This document shows, piece by piece, positions 1 to 7,714 of a stretch of DNA of 7,983 nucleotides. Each line of letters starts with the position of its first letter. Position 1 is the stretch's first letter. The notes under the pieces are model-generated. The model was given only the letters and a program-made list of their open reading frames with translations. It made no database searches and had not been told where the DNA came from. The position numbers and the translations under genes are program-made. Origin of the DNA: Balneolales bacterium (lineage in GTDB: Bacteria; Bacteroidota; Rhodothermia; Balneolales; Natronogracilivirgulaceae); contig SLLP01000064.1 of the NCBI GenBank assembly GCA_007133995.1, positions 1 through 7,983 on the forward strand. The letters run 5' to 3'.

Positions 1-936
1 CGTGACATTTTCAATCTCCTCTCGCTTGCCGATGTCGGCCTCGACAACACCACTACCAACGAGGATGCGCTGGTCATGCTCAGCCGTCAGCAGCGCCTCA
101 ATTTTGAACCGGGATCCGAGTATCTCTACAGTAACAGCGGATATTTCCTGATATCTGTACTAGTCAAAGAGGTGACCGGAATGTCCCTTCGCGATTACAC
201 CCACAAGCACTTCTTAGAACCGATTGGAATGACAGCCACTCACTGGCATGATGATACCGAAATGATTGTGCCTAACCGTGTAACCAGCTATCGTCCCACT
301 TCCCGCGGCCCCGGACAGTTTTACCGTGGCAACATGGATCGGATCGGTGCGCGGGGCCTGTTCACTACCATTGAAGATTTCGCAAAGTGGGATGCCAATT
401 TTTTAGAAAATCGAACACATCTTGAAGATTTTACGCGAATAATGACTCGGGCCGGTTCCACAAACAACGGAAGTTTCATCAACTATGCTGCCGGACTGCG
501 GCTCGGAAGGTACAAGTCGCTCAGCACCATTGGCCACGGGGGAAGTTATATGGGCTTCCGCACCCATTACATGCGCTTTCCCCAATACGAACTGGGGATC
601 GTGGTATTCTGCAATAAAAGCAATATAAATCCCGCTGTCTACTCACGCCAGGTTGCCGACCTTTATCTGCGCAACACATTCGGCGATCTTTTCAGGGGGT
701 ATGCAGCGCATTATCACAACGAATCACTTGATGCATCCTTTTCCGTTGTTCTGAAGGATGGGGATCTGTACCTTAAACGCCAGAGTGGAGAGAAGCAGCG
801 GATGCTCTGGACGGATAACGATCGATTCCGTGCCGGACGTTGGAACATTCGCTTCCAACGGAACAGAAACGGTCAGATTGACCGTTTCACCATCGAAGCC
901 CCGCGAACCGGAATCATAACATTTCATAAAACATGA
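1..936 (+). CDS. Serine beta-lactamase-like hydrolase, C-terminal part (5' end outside window)
   Basis: The frame is open from base 1 and stops at TGA 934-936; the first internal ATG (76) is not the true start, because homology to the next gene already runs upstream of it. The protein belongs to the class C beta-lactamase/penicillin-binding-protein-like serine hydrolases. Counting from base 1, the second motif YSN lies at residues 43-45 in YSNSGY, and the third, an HGG version of the KTG box, at 179-181 in GHGGSYMGF. The first motif (SxxK, with the nucleophilic serine) must lie to the left of the window. After about residue 230 comes a small beta-rich C-terminal domain (HYHNESL... to FHKT) that also ends the next gene. 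Substrate cannot be read from sequence: members include peptidases, esterases and amidases, and few are true lactamases. Export is likely by analogy with its paralogue, but the signal peptide is not visible. Confidence 0.9.
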   Translation, partial: RDIFNLLSLADVGLDNTTTNEDALVMLSRQQRLNFEPGSEYLYSNSGYFLISVLVKEVTGMSLRDYTHKHFLEPIGMTATHWHDDTEMIVPNRVTSYRPTSRGPGQFYRGNMDRIGARGLFTTIEDFAKWDANFLENRTHLEDFTRIMTRAGSTNNGSFINYAAGLRLGRYKSLSTIGHGGSYMGFRTHYMRFPQYELGIVVFCNKSNINPAVYSRQVADLYLRNTFGDLFRGYAAHYHNESLDASFSVVLKDGDLYLKRQSGEKQRMLWTDNDRFRAGRWNIRFQRNRNGQIDRFTIEAPRTGIITFHKT

Positions 937-1035
937 AACCAACCCGGTCACTCCTCACTTTATCCCGTTTTCAAACTGCGAATGTGCGTGATCGGCATCA
1001 CACATGGTCACAATCCATCTCAATACTCACATGAC

Positions 1036-2607
1036 ATGTCACACAAAAACAACTTAATCGCTTCCCCTTTCGGTTTGAAAGCAGCCTTGTGGATTCTTTC
1101 CGGTGTGGTCCTCTTGGCCTGTGTTACAAAATCAGGCGAGGCGGTGATGCGCCAGAACAGTTCTCCTGACAATCAGGCCGCCGATGAGGTTGTTGTTCAG
1201 GCCTTTGATGAAGTTGCTGACCAGACTGACAGTCAGACCGCTGACGTTGAAAATTATTCGAATGAGAATTCACTTTCTGAGATATATGATCTTTTTTCGG
1301 AGTATGACCGTGAAGATGCACCCGGGTGTGCCGTTGCGGTCTACCGCAACGGCGAAACGGTTTACAGTGCAACATTTGGCATGGCCAATCTGGATTATGG
1401 AATACCCCTCTCCGATTCCGCAAGGTTTTACATGGCATCGGTCTCAAAGCAGGTGACTGCCGCTGCCGCCGGTCTGCTCATTGTCCGGGGAGAGCTGGGG
1501 TATAACGATCCGGTTTCAGAGTACATTGACGATTGGCCTGATTGGGCCGCCGGGGTGCGGGTCAGGCACCTGTTCAATCACACCTCCGGTCTGCCCGACA
1601 TCTATGATCTCATGGACATTGCCGGTATCTCTCTGAGCAACGTAATGGATATTAATGACTACATGAACCTGTTCATGAATGGTGAGTCGCTCAAAAACCG
1701 ACCGGGATCGGCACACAGTTATACCAACAGCGGATACACCACCCTCGCCAAACTGGTGGAGGTCGTCTCTGGCAGTACGTTCTCGGAATTTGTGGAAAAA
1801 GAGCTGCTGGAACCGCTTGGTATGACCGACACTCATTTCCACGATGACCGGACCCGTGTCATCACCAACAGGGTAATCAGCTACGCACCGATGAAAAATG
1901 GCCGGCAAGATGATGATGGAAATGGCCATTCAGCCGGTGGCGATGGTGCACCCGACCCAACCCCCGCATTCCGTCAAACCTATTTGAGCAACTTTCAGGG
2001 CGTTGGTCCCGGTGGCCTCTATTCAAGCTTGAAGGATTGGAAGCACTGGGAGTCTTTTTGGTTAGGCGACAAAGACTTGCCATCAGAGTTCGATCAGCTT
2101 AAAGCACTGATGACCACCAGGGAGACCGTCGGTGGCGACACACTTGACTATGCTTTGGGACTGAATATAACAACCTGGCAAGGTGTTCGGATGGTGGGAC
2201 ATTCCGGCAGTTTCATGGGTTTTAAAACCGATGTACGGCGTTTTCCGGACCACGGTTTGTCGCTACTCATCCTCTGCAACCGCGAGGACGCCGACCCTGG
2301 CGCCAAGAACCGTAAGATGGCCAAGATTCTCCTTAAGGATGCTTTTGAAGCTTTTCTCAAACATTACAGCGGCACGTATCACAACGAGGAGTTGCTGGTC
2401 GATTACAAGCTTACGGTTGAGGATGGATCGCTGAAACTCATCCGAAGACTCTCTCCAAACGGGGTGATGAACGAGGACGATCTTGATAAATGGCGTGCAG
2501 GCTCATGGGATTTCGTGTTTCAACGCGATAATGAAAACAGGATCACCGGTCTTGTCGTTTCCACTGGTCGCGCCAGGGAAGTCAAGTTCACAAAAAAAAA
2601 GGACTGA
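1036..2607 (+). CDS. Serine beta-lactamase-like hydrolase, predicted lipoprotein
   Basis: A complete class C beta-lactamase-family serine hydrolase, 523 residues from ATG 1036. I prefer this start to the longer one at 982 (541 residues) because it gives a normal lipoprotein signal: a lysine-containing n-region, a hydrophobic stretch AALWILSGVVLLA, and lipobox LLAC with Cys29 as the lipid site. Neither start has a clear ribosome site. An acidic Gln/Asp/Ser-rich linker (about 35-80) tethers the catalytic domain. The motifs are complete: SVSK with nucleophile Ser135 and Lys138, YTN at 229-231, and HSG at 389-391 in place of KTG. A small C-terminal domain spans about 443-523. Compared with the upstream gene it carries about 21 extra Asp/Gly-rich residues near 290-311. 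It follows that gene by 99 bp (45 bp for the longer start) on the same strand, so co-transcription is likely. It probably acts on the periplasmic side or cell surface; substrate unknown. Confidence 0.92.
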   Translation: MSHKNNLIASPFGLKAALWILSGVVLLACVTKSGEAVMRQNSSPDNQAADEVVVQAFDEVADQTDSQTADVENYSNENSLSEIYDLFSEYDREDAPGCAVAVYRNGETVYSATFGMANLDYGIPLSDSARFYMASVSKQVTAAAAGLLIVRGELGYNDPVSEYIDDWPDWAAGVRVRHLFNHTSGLPDIYDLMDIAGISLSNVMDINDYMNLFMNGESLKNRPGSAHSYTNSGYTTLAKLVEVVSGSTFSEFVEKELLEPLGMTDTHFHDDRTRVITNRVISYAPMKNGRQDDDGNGHSAGGDGAPDPTPAFRQTYLSNFQGVGPGGLYSSLKDWKHWESFWLGDKDLPSEFDQLKALMTTRETVGGDTLDYALGLNITTWQGVRMVGHSGSFMGFKTDVRRFPDHGLSLLILCNREDADPGAKNRKMAKILLKDAFEAFLKHYSGTYHNEELLVDYKLTVEDGSLKLIRRLSPNGVMNEDDLDKWRAGSWDFVFQRDNENRITGLVVSTGRAREVKFTKKKD

Positions 2608-2705
2608 AAACCAATTCAAACAATCATATCATCGCCATACCGAATAATTTACGTTTTAACCCTGATCCATTAAACTGAAACAAGTTAAAAAAGTATTACC
2701 GCATT

Positions 2706-4733
2706 ATGGAGAAAACATCACGACAGCAATTCGAATTCAAGGCCGAGATGAAGCAGCTGCTTCATCTGATCGTTAATTCGCTTTATACCAATCCCGAAGT
2801 TTTTTTGCGCGAACTGATATCGAACTCGTCAGATGCGCTGAACAAAGTCCGGTTCATGCAGGTGACAGGTGAGGATGTTCAGTCGCCCAAGCTTTCTGCG
2901 CGTATCAAGATAGAAGTGGATGAAAAAGAGCAGACCTTTTCCATTGATGACACCGGCATCGGCATGAATTTCGAGGACCTGACCGAGCGCCTGGGCACCG
3001 TGGCCAGTTCCGGAACCATGGAGTTTATCCGGCAGCTCAAGGATCAGAAGAGCAAACTCGACGGTAATATGATCGGGCAGTTTGGGGTCGGCTTCTACTC
3101 GGCGTTCATGGTGGCCGAGCAGATCACGGTGGAAACACGTCATGCCGATCCGAAGGAAAAAGCCTGGATCTGGGTTTCTGACGGCAAGGGCACATACGAG
3201 ATTGAAGAGAGCGCTCGAACCGAGCGGGGGACTCGCATATCATTCCGTCTCAAAAACGAACACAAGGAGTTTGCGAATGCTGAGCGCATCAAACAACTAA
3301 TCCGAAAGTATTCCAACTTTGTGGATTACTCCATCCTGGTGAATGGTGAGGAGGTCAATTCGCGAGGAGCCGTCTGGCACAAGAACAAGAACGAGGTCAC
3401 CGATGAGGAGCGCAATGGGTTCTACAAGTTCATCAGTAACGACTTCCAGGAGCCGATGGACCATCTCCACCTCTCCATGGAGGGACGAATCAACTTCAAG
3501 GCCCTTCTGTTTGTACCAAAGAAGGCGAAGCCGGATTTTTTCCGAACGGAAAACCTGAAGTCACTGCAACTCTACTCCAACCGGGTATTTGTCCGGGAGA
3601 ATTGCGAGGAGCTGCTCCCCGAATATCTGCGCTTCATGGTAGGTGTTGTGGACAGCGAGGATCTGCCGCTCAATGTATCCCGCGAAGTCACCCAATACTC
3701 TCCGGTGATGGCAAAAATCCGTGAGGTGCTGACGAATAAAATCTTCGGCATGATCGAGTACTGGGTGGAAAGCGAGCCGGAAAAGTTCCGCACTTTTTAT
3801 GATGAGTTCGGGCCGCTTTTCAAATCCGGCCTGAACTCGGACTTCGCCAACCGCGACCGCATCATCGAATTGTTGCGGTTCCACAGCACACTGAGCCTGG
3901 ATGCGGGGTCTGGCAAGAGCGGTGCCGATTCCGGCAAGAGTGGTGCCGATGCCGGTAAGAGTGATGCCGATGCCGGAAGCGGTGACAAAACAACCGGCAA
4001 GAAAAAAGCAGAAAAAAAACAGCAGGATGATAAGGGAGTTGGCAAGAAGGAAAACGAGAAGCCGGCTATGGAGGATCTGGTTTCCCTTAAGGAGTACGTC
4101 GAACGCATGCCGGATTCCCAAAAAGAGATCTACTATCTCTCGGGTGACAGCCTGGAGGAGTTGAAACGGGACCCCAAGCTGGAGTATTTTCGCAAGAAGG
4201 GGATTGAGGTGCTGCTGCTTGTTGATCCGGTGGATGCGTTTGTTGTGCCGGGTATTGGGTCGTACAATGAAAAACCCCTCAAAAGTATTGAGAAAGCGGA
4301 TCTGGATCTTGAGGATGATCCGGATCATGAGAAACAAAAGGAGAAGGTTTCGGGTGATGCCCTCGAAAAGCTGATTGCGGTGTTCAAGGAGGAGGCCGGA
4401 GACCGGGTGGAGGATGTGGTTGTTTCGCGACGCCTGGTGGATTCCGCGGTCACTCTCACCGTGGGCAAAGAGGGCATGGACAGTCATCTGGAACGCATGA
4501 TGAAGATGATGGATCAGGATATGGGTCCGTCAAAGCGGGTGCTTGAGATCAATCCGTCGCACCAGGTTATCCGCAACATGAGCCGCATGCAGGTAGCCGG
4601 CAGCGGTGAGACGGTTCGGCTGATGGCGCGACAGCTCTATGACGGGGCCCGCCTGCTCCAGGGCGAACTGGAGTCACCGGGCGAATTCGTAAGCCGGATG
4701 ACCCGTGTTATGGAACGGGTATCGACGAAGTAG
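2706..4733 (+). CDS. htpG: Molecular chaperone HtpG (bacterial Hsp90)
   Basis: HtpG is the cytosolic Hsp90 homodimer that uses ATP to remodel client proteins, often with DnaK. The N-terminal GHKL ATPase domain shows ELISNSSDA (catalytic Glu36, Mg-binding Asn40), DDTGIGM (Asp82, Gly84, Gly86), the lid segment GTVASSGT (97-104) and GQFGVGF (124-130). The middle domain has LLFVPKKAKPDFF, the run ending EELLPEYLRFMVGVVDSEDL, and LNVSRE with the ATP-contacting Arg326. The C-terminal dimerisation domain has RMMKMMDQDMGPSKRVLEIN. There is no eukaryotic MEEVD tail. At 675 residues it is about 50 longer than E. coli HtpG (624). The excess is a low-complexity insert at 399-454, just before the conserved SLKEYVERM segment. 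No Shine-Dalgarno is evident before ATG 2706. The 98-bp leader shows no CIRCE element or clear promoter. It stands alone on its strand, convergent with the phosphatase gene. Confidence 0.98.
   Translation: MEKTSRQQFEFKAEMKQLLHLIVNSLYTNPEVFLRELISNSSDALNKVRFMQVTGEDVQSPKLSARIKIEVDEKEQTFSIDDTGIGMNFEDLTERLGTVASSGTMEFIRQLKDQKSKLDGNMIGQFGVGFYSAFMVAEQITVETRHADPKEKAWIWVSDGKGTYEIEESARTERGTRISFRLKNEHKEFANAERIKQLIRKYSNFVDYSILVNGEEVNSRGAVWHKNKNEVTDEERNGFYKFISNDFQEPMDHLHLSMEGRINFKALLFVPKKAKPDFFRTENLKSLQLYSNRVFVRENCEELLPEYLRFMVGVVDSEDLPLNVSREVTQYSPVMAKIREVLTNKIFGMIEYWVESEPEKFRTFYDEFGPLFKSGLNSDFANRDRIIELLRFHSTLSLDAGSGKSGADSGKSGADAGKSDADAGSGDKTTGKKKAEKKQQDDKGVGKKENEKPAMEDLVSLKEYVERMPDSQKEIYYLSGDSLEELKRDPKLEYFRKKGIEVLLLVDPVDAFVVPGIGSYNEKPLKSIEKADLDLEDDPDHEKQKEKVSGDALEKLIAVFKEEAGDRVEDVVVSRRLVDSAVTLTVGKEGMDSHLERMMKMMDQDMGPSKRVLEINPSHQVIRNMSRMQVAGSGETVRLMARQLYDGARLLQGELESPGEFVSRMTRVMERVSTK
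3912..3974 (+). repeat. Three 21-bp in-frame tandem repeats inside htpG
   Basis: Three consecutive 21-bp units (3912-3932, 3933-3953, 3954-3974) encode GKSGADS, GKSGADA and GKSDADA, residues 403-423 of HtpG, with a degenerate fourth start (GSGD) behind them. Differences between units are a few single bases, so the array is fairly young or kept by composition. It forms the first half of the 56-residue insert; the second half is Lys/Glu/Gln-rich and includes A-runs at 4002-4007 and 4012-4019. The segment is likely disordered. Because the unit is a multiple of three, copy changes keep the frame. Confidence 0.85.
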
Positions 4734-4755
4734 CGGTCCGGGAAACGACCCAACA

Positions 4756-6132
4756 TTACTGGACCGGCGGTTGATAACGATCCATTATCTCTCCGTCATA
4801 CCGGATAGCCTCGAAAAGACTGCTGCCATCCGGGTCCAAAGTTACCATAATGATATGAGAATATGGATTTGCATTTTTGAGATACCAGGTCTCTTCGACA
4901 TCATACATACGGTCTCTGCGACCGCCGCTACCACCATCTTCTCCACGGCCAAATGCACCGTCGCCTATATAAACGATCCCTTCTGTGTCATCTACCACCT
5001 CACCGTTCCTGATCGGGTAGGTTCGTTTATAGGTATGATCGTGATTTTCGAAAGCCACATTAATATTACTGCGTTCGAACAACGGAGCCCAGTACTCGCG
5101 AATCTCGGTCTGAAAACGCCCATCATAATTACGAACCGTCGGATACGATGCAATATGGTATATGGGAAATATGTGAGTAACGCCTGTTCTTTCGGCCAGT
5201 ACCCGGTCCAGCCACCCGGTTTGCTTACCCGGTATCGGATTGGCATGACCACTATCCAGAAAAATCATGCTAAGATAATCGGCAAAGTCAATAGCCGCAT
5301 AGCCTGGCTGCCCGGGAAAGGCAAAAATATTGAAATAAAACGGAGCAATACGTTCCCGCCAGTCATCCGTTTGTATATATTGCTCATGATTGGAATGATA
5401 CCCTCTCCAGACTTCATGGTTGCCGATCCCAAGCAACATCGGAATCACCCGTCCGTCGTCCGTTACCAATTCATCTGTGAACACTTCGAACCACTCTACC
5501 CATCGCGTCTTGGATTCGTCGCCTTCCGGGTAACTAAATTCTCCGTCGCTCGTTCTCCAGTCCCGGTCCCCACCGTCGGCATATGACAAGTCGCCGCCTA
5601 CAGCGACAAATTCAACATCGTTTTCCGCCGCCATAGCAGCCAGACTGCGGGTAGAACTGCCGCGTCCGGTATCTCCGCCTTTAACAAAACGTATGGTTTC
5701 GTCAAGCTCAGCCGGCATAGTCCGAAACTTGTAGGTTTTCGATTCAGGAAAGGGATAACGATCTGAGGGTGGTGGCCCTATCCGGAACTGGTAGGTTGTA
5801 CCCGGCTTCAGACCTGTTAATTCCACACGATTTATGGTACGGCTGGTATAAGGAAATGCGTGCATCGTTCCGGGCACTTTCTTCCAGTCATCGCCGGTTC
5901 CATCTTGTCTGTATAACAGGGCAGGTGGTAGTGGACGACGCTCTCCGGGTATCGTATGCCAGTCTATGGTCATTGTTGTGGTGGGATCCTGCTGCCAGGT
6001 GAGCAGCAGTGCAGCCGGTTCATATGGCTCATTGGCCATGGTTTTACCGGTGATAAAAACGTTTCCACCAATGATTAACATGAAAAACAATACACGAGTC
6101 AAATGTTGCTGAATCAGAGAGATAAGTGCCAT
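4756..6132 (-). CDS. Secreted purple-acid-phosphatase-like metallophosphoesterase
   Basis: A 458-residue calcineurin-type metallophosphoesterase with the domain order of purple acid phosphatases: a signal peptide (hydrophobic segment about 14-28, plausible cleavage after Ala33), a fibronectin-III-like N-terminal domain (about 37-138, with the LKPGTTYQFRIG strand), then the catalytic domain. The dinuclear metal set looks complete: GGDTG (Asp154), GGDLSY (Asp181, Tyr184), GNHE (Asn238, His239), YHIASYP (His326) and ENHDHTY (His364, His366). The last motif has Asn where the classic GHxH has Gly. Family knowledge predicts hydrolysis of phosphate esters, perhaps to scavenge phosphate, outside the cytoplasm; the actual substrate is not readable. 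ATG 6132 is chosen because it gives a proper signal peptide; no Shine-Dalgarno precedes it. It converges on htpG with 22 bp between stops and lies 219 bp downstream of the ATP-grasp gene on the same strand. Confidence 0.93.
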   Translation of the reverse strand: MALISLIQQHLTRVLFFMLIIGGNVFITGKTMANEPYEPAALLLTWQQDPTTTMTIDWHTIPGERRPLPPALLYRQDGTGDDWKKVPGTMHAFPYTSRTINRVELTGLKPGTTYQFRIGPPPSDRYPFPESKTYKFRTMPAELDETIRFVKGGDTGRGSSTRSLAAMAAENDVEFVAVGGDLSYADGGDRDWRTSDGEFSYPEGDESKTRWVEWFEVFTDELVTDDGRVIPMLLGIGNHEVWRGYHSNHEQYIQTDDWRERIAPFYFNIFAFPGQPGYAAIDFADYLSMIFLDSGHANPIPGKQTGWLDRVLAERTGVTHIFPIYHIASYPTVRNYDGRFQTEIREYWAPLFERSNINVAFENHDHTYKRTYPIRNGEVVDDTEGIVYIGDGAFGRGEDGGSGGRRDRMYDVEETWYLKNANPYSHIIMVTLDPDGSSLFEAIRYDGEIMDRYQPPVQ

Positions 6133-6159
6133 GTGCTTAATTTTCTATAATTGATAATT

Positions 6160-6282
6160 ATGTGTAAACATTCATCTGTTCCCGGTCACGGTATACCAAA
6201 CAAGATGAACCTCGAAGAGCAGTACGAACCTTCGATAAAAGCCGCTAAACAAACGGCTAAATATCTTAAATATTGTCAATGA
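6160..6282 (+). CDS. Possible 40-codon ORF between phosphatase and ATP-grasp genes
   Basis: ATG 6160 opens 40 codons to TGA 6280-6282, with a second in-frame ATG at 6205 giving 25 codons. The product begins MCKHSSVPGHG and ends in a short Lys/Ala/Tyr-rich stretch that could be helical (KAAKQTAKYLKYCQ). It is the only reading frame of note in this 219-bp gap, is divergent from the phosphatase gene (27 bp between starts), and follows an AT-rich stretch. Against it: no ribosome site, no recognised family, and a hairpin that could be a minus-strand terminator lies inside it. It may be chance or a remnant. Confidence 0.18.
   Translation: MCKHSSVPGHGIPNKMNLEEQYEPSIKAAKQTAKYLKYCQ
6236..6258 (-). 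terminator. Weak Rho-independent-terminator-like hairpin after the ATP-grasp gene
   Basis: Read on the minus strand, AGCCG (6258-6254) pairs with CGGCT (6244-6240) across a 9-base loop and is followed by TTTAT. It lies about 94 bases past the stop of the ATP-grasp gene, in the expected direction, and before the phosphatase gene, so it could separate the two transcripts. The stem is only 5 bp and the T-run is short, so it may not terminate efficiently. Confidence 0.3.
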
Positions 6283-6334
6283 TCCGGAATTCAGTGGTAA
6301 TGGTGTAGCCACTTCTGCTGATGCTGTGAAGGCA

Positions 6335-6602
6335 ATGACGGCCGTGAAATATCAATGCAGGTGCACCGACTCGTCGTATTCGATTTCAAAGGTGAGCCCT
6401 TCCAGGCACTTGTTGTATTTTTCCATGAGATCGACCTGGTCGTGTCCGCCGATAAAAATATTGGCCAACTCAAAACTGTAGCTGTCCTGCCCCTGCATTT
6501 CGGATGTATGCGTGCCTTCCTTGACCGAAATCTTGATCTCCAGTCCAGGAATGAATTTTTTGAGGATGTTGATCTCGTTATTTGTCGGCACTTTGCGTAT
6601 CA
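6335..6602 (-). repeat. Left copy of a direct repeat from ATP-grasp gene duplication
   Basis: This stretch covers the last 83 codons of the complete ATP-grasp gene and about 17 bases beyond its stop. It aligns with 7715-7983 at an offset of 1381 bases (1380 past the stop). A run of 48 bases is identical (6469-6516 and 7850-7897). Past the stop codons both copies share an 11-base block with one mismatch (6335-6345 and 7715-7725) containing the palindrome CGGCCG. The repeat probably extends through the whole gene, but the other copy leaves the window. Confidence 0.85.
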
Positions 6603-7647
6603 GTCCGCTCTCATATGTCCGGAGCATGAAGTGTGCCGCCTTGTTGAAATCACCGTTGTAATAAAGGGGCTCGGGTTTTCGGTCCAGCGCCAGGCTGAGC
6701 ATTACCGAATGGTGCGAAATGCCATGCAGTTTTTCGAACATGTCGGCATGGGCTTGCGAAATGCGAGGATTGATCTCCAAGAGATAGATTTTATCAGCGG
6801 TATGGTTATAGAAAAACTCCACATTAAACGGCGAATTGTCCATCCCGATTTGCTGGATAGCCCGCCGGGCGATATCATTCATTCTGAACTGCACTTCCTG
6901 CGGAAGGAACGAGGGATATTCGTATCGTGAAAAAGAGGAGCGGTTCTCATCACGCAAGGAATCCACTATCCCGTACGACACCACATTGCCGTTGAAGACA
7001 TAGCCTTCCAGGGTGCATTGATGCCCTGAGATCATGGTCTCGGCGATACAGGTCTCCTTCATTCCGGAAACCTCCTCAGGGATGTCGTATATCTGCATCA
7101 ACTCCTGGAATGGCTTCGCAATGAAGTGGATGTGCTTCCGAATTTTTTTCAAAACTTCGTAGAAATAGGCCTCGGTACTGATACGGTAAGCCAGGATGGA
7201 GCGGAAGGATTTGGTCGGCTTGATCCAGAACGGAGGGATCATCTCCAGTTTGTCGAAGGCATTATCATCAAACGGATCGAAGGCCTTGAACATCGGGATG
7301 TGATTCGGAATTGCCTTCTGTTGCTCCATGCGGCTCCAGAATTTGTGTTCACATTTGAGGATGCTGTCCTTGTCGGGAGCGGGCAGATTGTATTTCTGCG
7401 CAATTACCGGGATCAGCACCGTGCCCGGGAAATCAAAATAGGAGGCGATGGCATCAATCTGCCCGTGGTTGTCAATCCGCTCAATGCACAAATTGACGAG
7501 TTTTTTCATGTCATATTTTCCCACATTCCGGATTTCCGAGATATCAAGCGCACTTTGGAACTCACACTCCTTTGCTTCTGGCAACTTTTTGATTTTTCCG
7601 AGATTGAACTCGTCCAAGCCGATGATGAATACCTGTTTCTTGTTCAT
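6352..7647 (-). CDS. ATP-grasp domain protein, likely carboxylate-amine/thiol ligase, complete copy
   Basis: A 431-residue soluble protein with ATP-grasp architecture: an N-terminal pre-ATP-grasp fold (about 5-95, opening VFIIGLDEFNLG), the ATP-binding subdomains (about 100-300) and a C-terminal domain (about 325-431). Visible elements are Lys143 in WIKPTKSFRS as the likely nucleotide-binding lysine, the Lys178/Glu203 region, and the metal-binding pair Glu277 (FNVEFF) and Glu291/Asn293 with Arg295 (LLEINPRISQAH). ATP-grasp enzymes activate a carboxylate as acyl phosphate and join it to an amine or other nucleophile. The family is close to biotin-carboxylase/D-Ala-D-Ala-ligase-like proteins, but the substrates cannot be named, and no biotin carboxyl carrier is nearby. 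ATG 7647 has no clear ribosome site. It lies 85 bp after a close paralogue on the same strand, so the pair is probably co-transcribed. Confidence 0.88.
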   Translation of the reverse strand: MNKKQVFIIGLDEFNLGKIKKLPEAKECEFQSALDISEIRNVGKYDMKKLVNLCIERIDNHGQIDAIASYFDFPGTVLIPVIAQKYNLPAPDKDSILKCEHKFWSRMEQQKAIPNHIPMFKAFDPFDDNAFDKLEMIPPFWIKPTKSFRSILAYRISTEAYFYEVLKKIRKHIHFIAKPFQELMQIYDIPEEVSGMKETCIAETMISGHQCTLEGYVFNGNVVSYGIVDSLRDENRSSFSRYEYPSFLPQEVQFRMNDIARRAIQQIGMDNSPFNVEFFYNHTADKIYLLEINPRISQAHADMFEKLHGISHHSVMLSLALDRKPEPLYYNGDFNKAAHFMLRTYESGLIRKVPTNNEINILKKFIPGLEIKISVKEGTHTSEMQGQDSYSFELANIFIGGHDQVDLMEKYNKCLEGLTFEIEYDESVHLH

Positions 7648-7714
7648 GGTTTCAATATTCTGATTGGCAGGCCATCTTTGCTGTGTTCAAGGACGCCAAG
7701 GGAGACAAAATCCG

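Noticed and set aside
2608..2705. Possible htpG promoter or heat-shock operator in the 98-bp leader
   Set aside because: The stretch is AT-rich, but no pair of boxes at proper spacing, no TAnnTTTG with a matching upstream TTG, and no CIRCE inverted repeat could be found.
3561..4487. Long minus-strand open frame (308 codons) opposite htpG
   Set aside because: It lies entirely antisense to a certain gene, its protein is a hydrophobic mixture with no recognisable motif, and GC-balanced codon use readily opens antisense frames. A further long frame opposite the same region is equally unconvincing.
4734..4766. Inverted repeat CGGTCC/GGACCG between the convergent htpG and phosphatase stops, considered as a two-way terminator
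   Set aside because: The arms are only 6 bp, the 21-base loop is large, one arm lies inside the phosphatase coding end, and there is no T-run on either side.
4705..5586. Plus-strand open frame (293 codons) overlapping the htpG end and the phosphatase gene
   Set aside because: It is antisense to the phosphatase catalytic domain, which has all metal-binding motifs in the other strand; no family features are visible.
6355..6930. Plus-strand open frames opposite the ATP-grasp gene, here and at 7126-7836
   Set aside because: They mirror the ATP-grasp coding strand, and the second runs across the gap between the two copies; neither shows a motif or a plausible start signal.
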